DNA from: Nocardioides sp. YR527
GTDB taxonomy: Bacteria; Actinomycetota; Actinomycetes; Propionibacteriales; Nocardioidaceae
NCBI RefSeq assembly: GCF_900101045.1
Contig: NZ_FNFN01000016.1
Coordinates: forward strand, 1 to 44,883
Direction: 5' to 3'
Length of the DNA: 44,883 nucleotides
Under the pieces are notes generated by a model. The model did no database searches. It worked only from the letters and a program-made list of their open reading frames with translations, and was not told where the DNA came from. The translations under genes and the position numbers were made by a program. Every line of letters begins with the position of its first letter. Positions within the stretch are counted from its first letter, which is position 1. This document shows positions 1 to 7,846 of this stretch, one piece after another.

Positions 1-45
1 AAACGAAGAACAGTCGCTAAGCGAGCTCTCCCGAGCAAGAGAACC

Positions 46-462
46 GTGTTGGTCTCGACACGCCTCCGCCTAGCGGCTCCGGCGGCTCGACCAGCAGTGG
101 ACGGCTCCGGCGGCTCGACCAGCAGTGGACGGCTCCGGCGGCTCGACCAGCAGTCGACGGCTCCGACGGCTCGACCAGCAGTCGACGGCTCCGACGGCTC
201 GACCAGCAGTCGACGGCTCCGACGGCTCGACCAGCAGTCGACGGCTCCGACGGCTCGACCAGCAGTCGACGGCTCCGACGGCTCGACCAGCAGTCGACGG
301 CTCCGACGGCTCGACCAGCAGTCGACGGCTCCGACGGCTCGACCAGCAGTGGACGGCTCCGACGGCTCGACCAGCAGTGGACGGCTCCGACGGCTCGACC
401 AGCAGTGGACGGCTCCGGCGGCTCGACCAGCGGTGCTCCGGAGCAGACGAGTCAAGCCCAAC
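46..462. repeat. Dispersed palindromic element with internal 28-bp tandem array
   Basis: The left arm GTGTTGGTCTCGAC begins at 46. A degenerate inverted right arm lies at 451-462 and matches it at 10 of 12 positions. Between them the core CGGCTCGACC recurs exactly every 28 bp, starting at 83 and ending with the thirteenth copy at 419. The seven intervals from 139 to 334 are identical and carry CGAC/CCGA. The two left and three right intervals carry GGAC instead, so the centre looks recently expanded. A 100-bp unexpanded relative lies at 14344-14443 and shares the left arm and the CCTAGCGGCTCCGGCGGCTC segment. Because 28 is not a multiple of 3, every frame reads through the array, and the resulting open frames are not genes. 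Confidence 0.9.
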
Positions 463-973
463 CAGAGCCCGCAGAGAACGAGATCCACGTGTCGACCGTC
501 CCACGAAGCCCCACGGTCTCGGACCATGACCGATCACACCCCGCGGTGACCCGATCCCAGAACCCAACAGCCGCACGATTCCGCTCCTGATACGCCACTT
601 TCCACTCCCCCGGAGCATCAGAGACGACAGCCCGAGCGAACTGGAGGCCGAGCCCGCCCCGACGAGCACCGGCGACGAGAAAGAAGCTGTTCAGGATGTG
701 TACGGGCCGGTCGGCGTCTCGAACCAGAGCGAACCCGATGGGGTGGATGTCGGCGGTGAGGATCCAGGCGTGCCAGCCGGGGTCGGAGCGGAGGGCGGCG
801 TCGAGCCATTCGGATCGGAAGGTGCCGTCGGCGAACGGAAGGGTGGAGCTGAAGCGCGACATGTCGTGGCGGAAGAGCAGCCAGAGATGGCGGAGGGCGA
901 GATGGTCCTCGGCCCGGGCGAGACGGGCGGTGATCGGGCCGGGAAGGTCAAGGTCGGTATGGAGGCTGGTCAT
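452..973 (-). CDS. GNAT family N-acetyltransferase
   Basis: Predicted cytosolic acetyl-CoA-dependent N-acetyltransferase of 173 residues; the acceptor is unknown. The N-terminal strand-helix (ITARLARAEDHLALRHLWLL) is followed by the core HILNSFFLVAGARRGGLGLQ, which matches GNAT motif A, and then by AVGFWDRV, typical of the C-terminal half of the fold. The ATG at 973 is preferred because an earlier in-frame start would translate the perfect hairpin at 979-1011. This leaves only 5 nt before the hairpin and no room for a ribosome-binding site, so the gene may be leaderless. The last codons (SGWA and stop) are encoded by the right arm of the neighbouring repeat element, suggesting that the element redefined the C-terminus. 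Confidence 0.8.
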   Translation of the reverse strand: MTSLHTDLDLPGPITARLARAEDHLALRHLWLLFRHDMSRFSSTLPFADGTFRSEWLDAALRSDPGWHAWILTADIHPIGFALVRDADRPVHILNSFFLVAGARRGGLGLQFARAVVSDAPGEWKVAYQERNRAAVGFWDRVTAGCDRSWSETVGLRGTVDTWISFSAGSGWA

Positions 974-978
974 ACACG

Positions 979-1011
979 AAAGCCTCGGAGCGCGTCGCGC
1001 TCCGAGGCTTT
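979..1011 (-). terminator. Perfect hairpin after the Asp23-like gene
   Basis: A 15-bp perfect stem (979-993 pairing with 997-1011) with a 3-nt loop ends in three T on either strand. It lies 32 nt beyond the stop codon of the minus-strand Asp23-like gene, where a rho-independent terminator is expected. The T-run is short, so efficiency is uncertain. It stands 5 nt before the ATG of the next minus-strand gene. Confidence 0.75.
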
Positions 1012-1042
1012 CGATCATTATCTCATGCCGTCCGGCGAAGGA

Positions 1043-2821
1043 TCAGGCGATGTGGAAGTCGCTCACGTTGACGTCCACGGCCACTACGTCGATGTCGAAG
1101 TAGTCCTCGGCGACCTCGATCACCTGGGTACGGATCGTGGCGGCGTTGCTCTTGACGTTGGTGCCGTAGGCGATCACGTAGGACACCGTGATGTTGGCGA
1201 CGTCGTCGACGATGTCGACCGAGGTGCCCTCGTCGTCGATGGCGTGCACGCCGTCGATCTTGGCGACGACGTGGTGGACCAGGCGCTCGACGAGGCCCTC
1301 GCTCACCGTCGAGGTGCCGCGCTCCTCGCGGGCCGCACGCAGGACGCCGGTCAGCGTCGAGTTGGCGTCGGGTTCCGGCTCGACGACCGGCTCGGGCGCG
1401 AAGCCCGGCGCGGGCGCCTCGGTCACGGTCTCCTCGACCGCGGCGGGTTCCTCGACCGTCTCCGTCGCCGTCTCCTCGGTGGCGGTGTCGACGGCGTCGG
1501 AAACCTCGGCGGCCGGTGCCTCCGCAGCGTCCTCGGTCGGCGCCTCGTCGACGATCGCCTCGGTCTGCTCGGCGGTGGTCTGCTCGGCGGTGGTCTCCTC
1601 GGCGGTGGTCTCCTCGGCGGTGGTCTCCTCGACGACGTCGGTCGGCTCCACGGCGGTCTCGACCTCGTCGGTCACCTCAGCAGCCTCGTCAGCAACCTCG
1701 ACCGTCACCTCGGCGTCCTCGGCATCGACCTCGACCTCGGTCGGCTCGCCTTCGACGACGTCCTCGACGACGTCGGCGACCTCGGCGTCGGCCTCGACCG
1801 GCTCGGTCACGTCAGCAGCGTCCTCGTCGGTGGCGTCCTCAGCGACCTCGACGGGCGCGTCGGCGTCCTCGGTCTCCACGGGCACCTCGTCGACCGCGAC
1901 CTCCTCGGCGAGCACCTCACCCTCCGGCTCGACGACCGTCTCCTCAGCGTCGGCCTCGACCAGCGCGTCCTCCTCCTGGAGGACGGTCTCCTCGATCGCC
2001 TCGGCGGCCGGCTCGACAGCGTCCTCCGACTCGACGGTCTCGACGACCTCGACCTCGGAGACCTCGCCGTCGTCCGCGGTCACCACGGCGTCCTCGATCT
2101 CGGTCGACTCCTCGGCAGCGGCCTCCTCGACAACGGCCTCCGCGTCGAGCACCTCGCCCTCAGGCGCGACGACGGTCTCCTCGACCTCGGCCGGCGCGTC
2201 GTCGACAACGGTCTCCTCGACCACGGCGGCCACCTCGACGTCGTCGGCGGACTCGATCGCGTCGGCGGGCACGAAGGTGTCCTCGGCGTCGATCTCGACC
2301 TCGGTCGCCTCACCGGTCTCGGTCGCCTCGACGACGTCCTCGGTCACACCCTCGGCAACGATCTCCTCGACCTCGTCGGTGGTCTCGGCGGCAGGGGCGT
2401 CGGCGTCGGCGCCCTCGAGCGGCGCCTCGTACGTGCCCTCGGTCTCGGTCTCGGCGACCTCGCCCACGACATCGGCAGACACCTCGGTGTCCTCGACGGC
2501 GAGCTCGGCCACGTCGGCGGCGGGGGTCTCCTCGGCGTCGGTGACGACGTGCTCCGGGTCGGAGAGCGGGTCGACGACCGCCGTCTCGGCGACCGGCTCG
2601 ACAGAGGGCTCGAGAACAGGCTCGGCGACGGGCTCGACGACGGGCTCGGTGGCCTCGACGATGCCGGAGTCGGTGACGTACGCGGTGGTCTCGGCGGCCA
2701 CCTCGGTGGTGGCCAGGTTCTCACCGAAGACGGGAGCGGAGGTGTCGGTCGACGCCCCTTCCTCGGCCTTGGCGGGGTCGGTCTTGTGACGGTTGAAGAT
2801 GCCGCTGATGAAGTCGGACAT
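1043..2821 (-). CDS. Asp23/Gls24-family protein with a long acidic repetitive region
   Basis: A 592-residue protein. The C-terminal ~100 residues (about 490-592: GLVERLVHHVVAKIDGVHAI, then DDVANITVSYVIAYG, then IRTQVIEVAEDYFDIDV) match the Asp23/Gls24 envelope-stress fold, which normally makes up almost the whole of a 110-190 residue protein. Residues ~20-480 are nearly all E, V, A, T and D, including a five-fold TTAEE/TTAEQ repeat. The N-terminus MSDFISGIFNRHK is basic and amphipathic and could touch membrane. A GAAGGA box lies about 10 nt before the ATG. Asp23 proteins elsewhere are linked to the cell envelope; a role as an extended acidic spacer or scaffold is inference. No membrane segment is visible. 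Long opposite-strand frames through this gene are compositional shadows. Confidence 0.85.
   Translation of the reverse strand: MSDFISGIFNRHKTDPAKAEEGASTDTSAPVFGENLATTEVAAETTAYVTDSGIVEATEPVVEPVAEPVLEPSVEPVAETAVVDPLSDPEHVVTDAEETPAADVAELAVEDTEVSADVVGEVAETETEGTYEAPLEGADADAPAAETTDEVEEIVAEGVTEDVVEATETGEATEVEIDAEDTFVPADAIESADDVEVAAVVEETVVDDAPAEVEETVVAPEGEVLDAEAVVEEAAAEESTEIEDAVVTADDGEVSEVEVVETVESEDAVEPAAEAIEETVLQEEDALVEADAEETVVEPEGEVLAEEVAVDEVPVETEDADAPVEVAEDATDEDAADVTEPVEADAEVADVVEDVVEGEPTEVEVDAEDAEVTVEVADEAAEVTDEVETAVEPTDVVEETTAEETTAEETTAEQTTAEQTEAIVDEAPTEDAAEAPAAEVSDAVDTATEETATETVEEPAAVEETVTEAPAPGFAPEPVVEPEPDANSTLTGVLRAAREERGTSTVSEGLVERLVHHVVAKIDGVHAIDDEGTSVDIVDDVANITVSYVIAYGTNVKSNAATIRTQVIEVAEDYFDIDVVAVDVNVSDFHIA
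1562..1631 (-). repeat. 15-bp coding repeat in the Asp23-like gene
   Basis: About five tandem 15-bp units of the form GGTCTCCTCGGCGGT (plus-strand reading) encode the TTAEE/TTAEQ pentapeptides of the acidic region. The period is a multiple of 3, so copy-number change keeps the frame. Confidence 0.85.
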
Positions 2822-3090
2822 GTCGGCGCATTCCTTCGAGGTGAGGGGAGGTTTTTGAGTGGGCGCTCACGGTTGGGCGTGATGCTAGGGCGGGCACGCA
2901 GCGGGTCGGGGCGCGTGTCTTGGATTCCCTTGTCTTGTACCCCAACGTTCACCGACGCGAGGACCCCTTGTGTCAAACCTTCCGGGGACATTCGCCCGCC
3001 GTTCAGCCAACGTCGCAGACCCGCCGGAGCACGCGCTGTAGAACGACGGAAGAGCACGTACGTCACGACAGAACCGCGCAGGGAGAGACG
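2822..3090. other. Divergent intergenic region
   Basis: A 269-bp gap between the minus-strand Asp23-like gene and the plus-strand SGNH hydrolase. It must hold both promoters, but I cannot assign -35/-10 boxes with confidence. The plus-strand open frame extends upstream into it, but that extension has no family match and the ribosome-binding site lies at 3081-3088. Confidence 0.5.
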
Positions 3091-3783
3091 ATGAATCCAC
3101 TGCTGCTCCCGCTGGTCGCCGCACAGGCGGCGTACGTCCATCGGACCATCGGAAAGGAGGCTCGTCCGGAGGGTCCGACGAAGGGGCTCGTACCGGGTCC
3201 GACAGGTGCGCCGCTGCGGCTGCTGGTGATCGGCGACTCGTCCGCGTCAGGACGCGGCGCACCCACCCACGACCTCGCCTTCGCCGGATCGATGGCCCGC
3301 GCGATCGCGAAGCGGACCGGGCGTCCGGTCGAGTGGCGGGCGCTGGGGAAGTACGGCGCGACCAGCGAGCGGATCCGGCACGGCATCCTCACCGAGGTCA
3401 CCGGCGAATGGGACCTCGCCGTGCTCCTGGTCGGCGTCAACGACATCCTCGCGCGCCGCTCGGTCGAGGCGTGGACGCGGGACCTGACCGCCATCGTCGA
3501 GACCCTCGAGCAGCACGCCGTACGCACCGTCCTCCCGGGGATCCCGGAGTTCGGTGCGTTCCCGTCACTCCCCCGCGCCCTGCGGCGCTACCTCGCCGAG
3601 CGCGGGCAGGCGCTCGACGTGGCGGCGCGGCTGGTCTGCGCCGGGCGTACGTCAGTGCAGTGGGTCAGCTCCGCCGACCTCGGTCCCGCGGAGCCGTCCT
3701 TCTTCGCCGCCGACGGCTTCCACGCCTCGCCGGCGGGCTATGCGCGCTGGGCCCAGGCGGTCTGCGACCACCTCGATCTCTGA
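3091..3783 (+). CDS. SGNH/GDSL-family hydrolase
   Basis: A 230-residue esterase/lipase-type hydrolase of the SGNH superfamily; the substrate is unknown. The conserved blocks are visible in order: VIGDSSASG with the nucleophile Ser (block I), LGKYGATSERI with the oxyanion Gly (block II), VGVNDIL with the oxyanion Asn (block III) and DGFHAS with the catalytic Asp and His (block V). The N-terminal MNPLLLPLVAAQAAYVHRT is hydrophobic and may anchor the protein to the membrane; there is no lipobox. The ATG at 3091 follows GGGAGAGA at 3081-3088, and the longer upstream frame lacks homology-like sequence. It is transcribed alone and its end faces the minus-strand DUF4387 gene 1 nt away. Confidence 0.88.
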   Translation: MNPLLLPLVAAQAAYVHRTIGKEARPEGPTKGLVPGPTGAPLRLLVIGDSSASGRGAPTHDLAFAGSMARAIAKRTGRPVEWRALGKYGATSERIRHGILTEVTGEWDLAVLLVGVNDILARRSVEAWTRDLTAIVETLEQHAVRTVLPGIPEFGAFPSLPRALRRYLAERGQALDVAARLVCAGRTSVQWVSSADLGPAEPSFFAADGFHASPAGYARWAQAVCDHLDL

Positions 3784-3784
3784 C

Positions 3785-4099
3785 TCACGGCACGACCAGC
3801 TGTGCGAGCGGTACGTGGTGCTGGCCGGCGTGGGTGTCGCGGTCGCGCAGTGAGCCCTGCGAGACCGGGCGCGGGTAGGAGATCTTGACGACGTTGAGCG
3901 ACGGGATCCGGAAGATCTGGACGGACCCGGGATCGACCCGGTAGAGACCGGCGACGACGTCCTCGTCGAGGAACGTCTCGTCGGCCGCGATCCGGTAGCC
4001 CTCGGCGTCGCGCATGAACAGCTCCATCGTGATCCAGAACGGCCCGGCGTTCTTGGAGCGGACCTCGATCGCGAGGTCCCCCAGGGTGGTCTCAGACAT
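3785..4099 (-). CDS. DUF4387 domain protein, AtuA partner
   Basis: A 104-residue protein that is almost entirely one DUF4387 domain (LGDLAIEVRSKNAGPFWITM at residues 6-25, then LFMRDAEGYR, ending in ISYPRPVSQGSLRDRDTHAGQ). DUF4387 is typically encoded next to, or fused after, an AtuA (DUF1446) domain, and both arrangements point to a two-subunit enzyme whose reaction is not established. Its ATG overlaps the end of the AtuA gene by 8 nt, so the two are translated together and probably in equal amounts. It is the last gene of the four-gene minus-strand operon. Confidence 0.85.
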   Translation of the reverse strand: MSETTLGDLAIEVRSKNAGPFWITMELFMRDAEGYRIAADETFLDEDVVAGLYRVDPGSVQIFRIPSLNVVKISYPRPVSQGSLRDRDTHAGQHHVPLAQLVVP

Positions 4100-5474
4100 C
4101 GTGCTTCTCTCCCATCTCGGTGCGGAACATCGCGGTCGGCGTGAGGCTGTCGACGGCGTGGTTGAGCACGAACTCGTACGCAGCGCCCCGCTCGACCTCG
4201 GCCGGCGACCCGGGGAACGCCAGGCTGGGCAGGTAGTCCATGTCCTGCGCCGGCAGATGCAGCATCAACGGGTTGGCGACCTTGGCGACCGCGGTGGCCA
4301 AGGCCTGGTCGGCAGCACGGACGAGCAGCATCACCCCGACCTCGCGCGGCGGGTCGGTGGACGGGTCGAGGTCGCCTAAGACCGCGTTGTAGCCGTAGAG
4401 CCGCAGGTCGTAGTCGTAGTCCTCGCTGGTCAGGCAGAGGGTCTGCTCGACCCGCTGGGTGAACACGACATGCATCAGCGAGGCCCAGCCCTCGATGTCC
4501 TTCAGGATCAGCGGGTCGCGGATCGCGGAGAACGACATGGTCTCGTAGCCGGTGATCCGGGCACCCTCGAGCTTGATCGTGTGCTGCTCCGCGTGGTGGA
4601 ACAGTGATCCCTCGACGCGCACCCGGCGCTCGTCGAGCGCGGTGTAGACGGCATCGCGCACGTCCAGGGTGCCGTCCGGCTCCCGCATCAGATACGGGTT
4701 GGCCGTCTCGTACAGCATGTGGGCGGCCACCGAGATCGGAGTGCACGCGGCGCTCTCGTCGAGCGGCTCGATGGTGAATCCGGTCCGGTCGATGGTCGCG
4801 AAGACGCCGCCCATCCGCGGGTTGGTCGTGCACTGGCCGCCGCACTCGACGATCTTGGCCGCGTGCCAGGTCGGGCCGGCGGGCATCCCCTTCAGCAGTG
4901 CGTACGCAGCGGCGTTGGCCGTGTCGGTCGCCCGTCCCGCCAGGACCACCTGAGCCCCGGCGGCGAGAGCCTCGGCGATCGGCTCGTGGCCCATCATCGC
5001 GACGATGTGGGTGCACTCCTCCAGGGTGGAGACGTCGAGCTCGCCCAGCGGCGGCAGCGGACGGATCCGGCCGGCCTCGAGCGGCTCCTTCAGGTCCGCC
5101 GCGCGCTGCTCGCTGTAGATCCGGGCGACCTTCATCGACAGGCCCTCCTCGGCGAGCAGGTCGGCGACGATCCCGGCGACCCAGTCGACGCCGTCGTCGG
5201 TGCCGCTGGTGCCGCAGGAGCCGACGATGAGCGGGATCCCGGCACCGGCCACGGCCCGGAGCAGGAGCCGCAGGTCACGGGCGACCGCGGCGGCGGTGGT
5301 CTTCGGCTTCGAGGCACCCAGGTAGTAGGGACCGGAGTCGGTGGAGCCGCCGTCGATGGCGATCACGTCCGCTCCCAGCGCGATCCCACGGGTGATCGTC
5401 TCCTCCGGGAACCCGGCGCCGAGCATCCCGCTGGGCACCAAGATGCTGACGGAGTCAGCGTTGTCGCTGGTCAT
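4092..5474 (-). CDS. AtuA/DUF1446-family protein
   Basis: A 460-residue acyclic-terpene-utilisation (AtuA, DUF1446) family protein. Recognisable segments are SILVPSGMLGAGF, the Asp/Gly-rich ADVIAIDGGSTDSGPYYLG, IPLIVGSCGTSGTDDGVDW, MMGHEPIAEALAAGAQVVLA, GRATDTANAAAY and VECGGQCTTNPR. AtuA itself was named from acyclic terpene catabolism, but the family is wide and often linked to carboxylic-acid degradation; the chemistry here is unknown. The ATG at 5474 overlaps the dehydrogenase stop as ATGA, and an AGAGAGA box lies upstream. The downstream DUF4387 gene is its likely subunit. A longer upstream frame reads antisense-like sequence of the preceding gene and is not used. Confidence 0.85.
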   Translation of the reverse strand: MTSDNADSVSILVPSGMLGAGFPEETITRGIALGADVIAIDGGSTDSGPYYLGASKPKTTAAAVARDLRLLLRAVAGAGIPLIVGSCGTSGTDDGVDWVAGIVADLLAEEGLSMKVARIYSEQRAADLKEPLEAGRIRPLPPLGELDVSTLEECTHIVAMMGHEPIAEALAAGAQVVLAGRATDTANAAAYALLKGMPAGPTWHAAKIVECGGQCTTNPRMGGVFATIDRTGFTIEPLDESAACTPISVAAHMLYETANPYLMREPDGTLDVRDAVYTALDERRVRVEGSLFHHAEQHTIKLEGARITGYETMSFSAIRDPLILKDIEGWASLMHVVFTQRVEQTLCLTSEDYDYDLRLYGYNAVLGDLDPSTDPPREVGVMLLVRAADQALATAVAKVANPLMLHLPAQDMDYLPSLAFPGSPAEVERGAAYEFVLNHAVDSLTPTAMFRTEMGEKHDV

Positions 5475-6433
5475 CTGTTGTCTCTCTCTTCGATCAGGTG
5501 GGCGTTGACGGCATGTTCCGGGCTGCCCGCGAGGGCGCAGAGGAGCTCTCGGGCTCCCTCGAGTCCGGCGGCCCGGCGGGCCTGGGCGGACTGCCCGGCC
5601 AGGTGGGAGTGGACGACGATGCCGGGCACTCCGCGCAGCGGGCTCGCGGCCGGCAGCGGCTCCTCGGCGACGACGTCGAGCGCTGCCCCGGCGATCCGGC
5701 GCTCGCGTACGGCGTCGGCGAGCGCTTCCTCGTCGACGATCGCGCCGCGGGCGGTGTTCACGAGCACCGCACCCGGCCGCATCTGCGCGAACGCGTCCGC
5801 GTCGAGCATCCCTCGCGTCCGCGGGGTCAGCGCGGTGTGGACCGAGACGTGGTCGGCTTCCGCCAGCAGCTCGGGCAGCTCGACGAACCGGACGTCCGGG
5901 TCGGTCCGCTCGGCCTCGGGAACCGAGGTCGTGCACAGCACGCTCATCCCGAACGCCCGGGCGAGCGGAACGACCGCACGGGCGGCGGCGCCGTAGCCGA
6001 TCAGGCCCAGGGTGGAGCCGCGCAGCTCGCGGCCGTCCGCGCGTGGCCAGCCGCCGGAGGCGACACCGGCCGCGCTCTCGACCAGCCGGCGGGAGGAGGC
6101 GAGGAGCAGTCCCATCGTGTACTCGGCGACCGCGTTGGCGTTGATCCCGGGCAGGTTGCTGACCGTGACCCCGGCACGGGCCGCCGCTTCGACATCGATC
6201 GCGTCGTAGCCGACCCCGGTGCGTACGACTGCTCGCAGACGTTCCGCGGACGCCAGGACCTCGGCGGTGAGCGGGTCGTGACCGACCAGGGCGCCCTCGA
6301 TCCCGGCGAGGTCCGCGACCAGATCTCCGGACGGGTAGCGGGTCTCGTGACCACGGGAGCGGAGGAGGTCGTCGACCTCGTCGCCCGCCCGCAGGTAGTC
6401 GGTGGTGATCAGGATCCGGGCCACCGCGCTCAC
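5471..6433 (-). CDS. D-2-hydroxyacid dehydrogenase
   Basis: A 320-residue NAD(P)-dependent dehydrogenase of the D-isomer-specific 2-hydroxyacid family, interconverting a 2-hydroxy acid and a 2-oxo acid. Visible features are VVRTGVGYDAIDVEAAARAG and VSNLPGINANAVAEYTMGLL in the catalytic half, the dinucleotide-binding TLGLIGYGAAARAV, VNTARGAIVDEEAL with the substrate Arg region, and HSHLAGQS carrying the expected catalytic His. The GTG at 6433 overlaps the MFS stop (GTGA), and its own stop overlaps the AtuA ATG. Position inside the operon suggests it acts on the acid imported by the MFS protein or on the AtuA product. The exact substrate cannot be read from the sequence. Confidence 0.9.
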   Translation of the reverse strand: MSAVARILITTDYLRAGDEVDDLLRSRGHETRYPSGDLVADLAGIEGALVGHDPLTAEVLASAERLRAVVRTGVGYDAIDVEAAARAGVTVSNLPGINANAVAEYTMGLLLASSRRLVESAAGVASGGWPRADGRELRGSTLGLIGYGAAARAVVPLARAFGMSVLCTTSVPEAERTDPDVRFVELPELLAEADHVSVHTALTPRTRGMLDADAFAQMRPGAVLVNTARGAIVDEEALADAVRERRIAGAALDVVAEEPLPAASPLRGVPGIVVHSHLAGQSAQARRAAGLEGARELLCALAGSPEHAVNAHLIEERDNR

Positions 6434-7725
6434 ACCGCCCTCTCGACGTCGCCGCGCCGCTGAAGGCGGTCGATCCGCACCACGATCGCCACCGCGACCG
6501 CCGCGAGGACCGCGATGTCGAGCAACATCGTCTGCCAGCCCAGGATGTCGACCGCCCCGCCGATCAGGGCCGGGCCGAGGAAGGCACCGCCCTGCCAGCC
6601 GACCGCATAGAGCGCTGCGTACGTCCCGAAGACCCGCGCCGACGGCGCCAGGTTCCACAGCACGACGACGGCATTGACCAGGAAGGCCGAGGCACCGGCG
6701 GCGCCGATGCAGAACGCCACGACGGTGCCCGTCGGGGTCTGCACCAGGGTGCCGAGGAGCATGGCGGCCGCGAAGATCGCCATGCCGCCGATCATGGTGC
6801 GCAGCCGGCCGAAGCGCTCGGCGAGCAGCGCGGTCGGGTAGGCCGCGAGCAGGAAGGCGACCCCGCTCGGCAGGGTGAGTCCACCGGCGTCGCCACGCGA
6901 CAGCCCCAGGGTCTCCATGCCGTAGGGCGTGACCAGCGCGCGCGAGCCGGCCCAGGCGCTGCCGAAGACCAGGATCGCGACGATCAGCAGCAGCCGGCTG
7001 CGGTCGGGGTCGCGCACGATCTCACGGATCGTGTCGCGGATGCGCGCCTGGCCGACGGTCGTCGACGCCTCGGCGGTTTCCTCGGCGGCGTCCTCGGCCA
7101 CGGCGGCCTGGTAGCCCGGCGAGGAGCTGTCCCGGATCGAGAGGCACAGCACGGTGATCGAGACCAGGGTGATCAGGGCGATCACCGCGAAGGCGAGGGC
7201 CGGGTGGTCATCGACCAGCAGGATGCTGACCAGGGCCGCGACGATCACGGTGAGGCTGGAGGCGATCTTGACGGCGGCGTTGGCGCGGCTGCGGCGCTCG
7301 GGGGCGATGAAGTCGGGCACCAGCGCCTCGCCGATCGGCTTGAACGAGTTCGAGACCAGCGCGAACGCGACGATGACGACGATCAGCAGCGGCAGCGAGT
7401 CGGCCGTGTGCGGCAGGGTCACGAACAGCAGCGCCGCGAGCGGCATCCCGACGGCGAGGTAGGGCATCCGCCGGCCCCATCGGGTGCGGGTCCGGTCGGA
7501 CCGGTTGGCCATCCACGGCTGGATGAAGATCCCGAGGAGGTTGTCCATGCCCATGATGAAGCCGACCAGGGCGGCGCTGGCCAGGTGCTCACGCAGCAGC
7601 GGCGGCACCTGGCTGTCGTAGAAGTTCCACATCGACTCCTGGGCGAAGACCGCCAGGGCGACGAGGAGCGTGATCCGGCGAGGTCCGAGCTGCCGTGGTG
7701 GTGCGGTGGGGATGGTGGTGCTCAC
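6430..7725 (-). CDS. MFS transporter
   Basis: A 431-residue major facilitator with about 12 hydrophobic segments in two bundles and a polar central loop (~215-245, rich in A, E and T). ANRSDRTRTRWGRRMPYLAVG after the second segment resembles the cytoplasmic loop signature of sugar/cation symporter-like (GPH or SLC45-like) MFS carriers. GTG at 7725 is the start, preceded by GGAGG. It is the first gene of the operon MFS - hydroxyacid dehydrogenase - AtuA - DUF4387, and the 18-bp palindrome at 7784-7801 lies 59 bp upstream. It probably imports the compound that the downstream enzymes degrade, although export cannot be excluded. Confidence 0.88.
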   Translation of the reverse strand: MSTTIPTAPPRQLGPRRITLLVALAVFAQESMWNFYDSQVPPLLREHLASAALVGFIMGMDNLLGIFIQPWMANRSDRTRTRWGRRMPYLAVGMPLAALLFVTLPHTADSLPLLIVVIVAFALVSNSFKPIGEALVPDFIAPERRSRANAAVKIASSLTVIVAALVSILLVDDHPALAFAVIALITLVSITVLCLSIRDSSSPGYQAAVAEDAAEETAEASTTVGQARIRDTIREIVRDPDRSRLLLIVAILVFGSAWAGSRALVTPYGMETLGLSRGDAGGLTLPSGVAFLLAAYPTALLAERFGRLRTMIGGMAIFAAAMLLGTLVQTPTGTVVAFCIGAAGASAFLVNAVVVLWNLAPSARVFGTYAALYAVGWQGGAFLGPALIGGAVDILGWQTMLLDIAVLAAVAVAIVVRIDRLQRRGDVERAV

Positions 7726-7783
7726 GAGACGGACCTCCGTGATCTCTCAATGGTCTCTGTTGCCTGTGGCGGCGCTCACAGTA

Positions 7784-7801
7784 GTTTTGCTACAGCAAAA
7801 C
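7784..7801. promoter_or_regulatory. Perfect 18-bp palindrome, probable GntR operator
   Basis: GTTTTGCT-AC-AGCAAAAC is a perfect 8+2+8 inverted repeat, much more AT-rich than its surroundings. It lies between the divergent MFS operon and the GntR gene, just upstream of a possible GTGGCA (7811-7816) - 17 nt - TAGGAT (7834-7839) promoter for the regulator. Size and symmetry fit a dimeric winged-helix regulator. Confidence 0.75.
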
Positions 7802-7810
7802 AGTCAAGAG

Positions 7811-7846
7811 GTGGCACCGCTGGAAAAGTGGCCTAGGATCGGGGCC
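7811..7846 (+). promoter_or_regulatory. Candidate leaderless promoter of the GntR gene
   Basis: TAGGAT at 7834-7839 ends 7 nt before the ATG at 7847, so transcription would start at or next to the start codon. A -35-like GTGGCA lies 17 nt further upstream. There is no ribosome-binding site in this gap, which also fits a leaderless message. Confidence 0.5.

Noticed and set aside
75..432. CRISPR array
   Set aside because: Repeats are directly adjacent with no unique spacers, and no cas genes are present.
46..669. Open reading frames through the 28-bp array on both strands
   Set aside because: The period is not a multiple of 3, all frames are open because the repeat lacks stops, and the predicted peptides have no family features.
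698..3094. Plus-strand 798-residue frame opposite the Asp23-like gene
   Set aside because: A compositional shadow of GAG/GTC-rich minus-strand codons; the minus frame carries the recognisable Asp23 domain.
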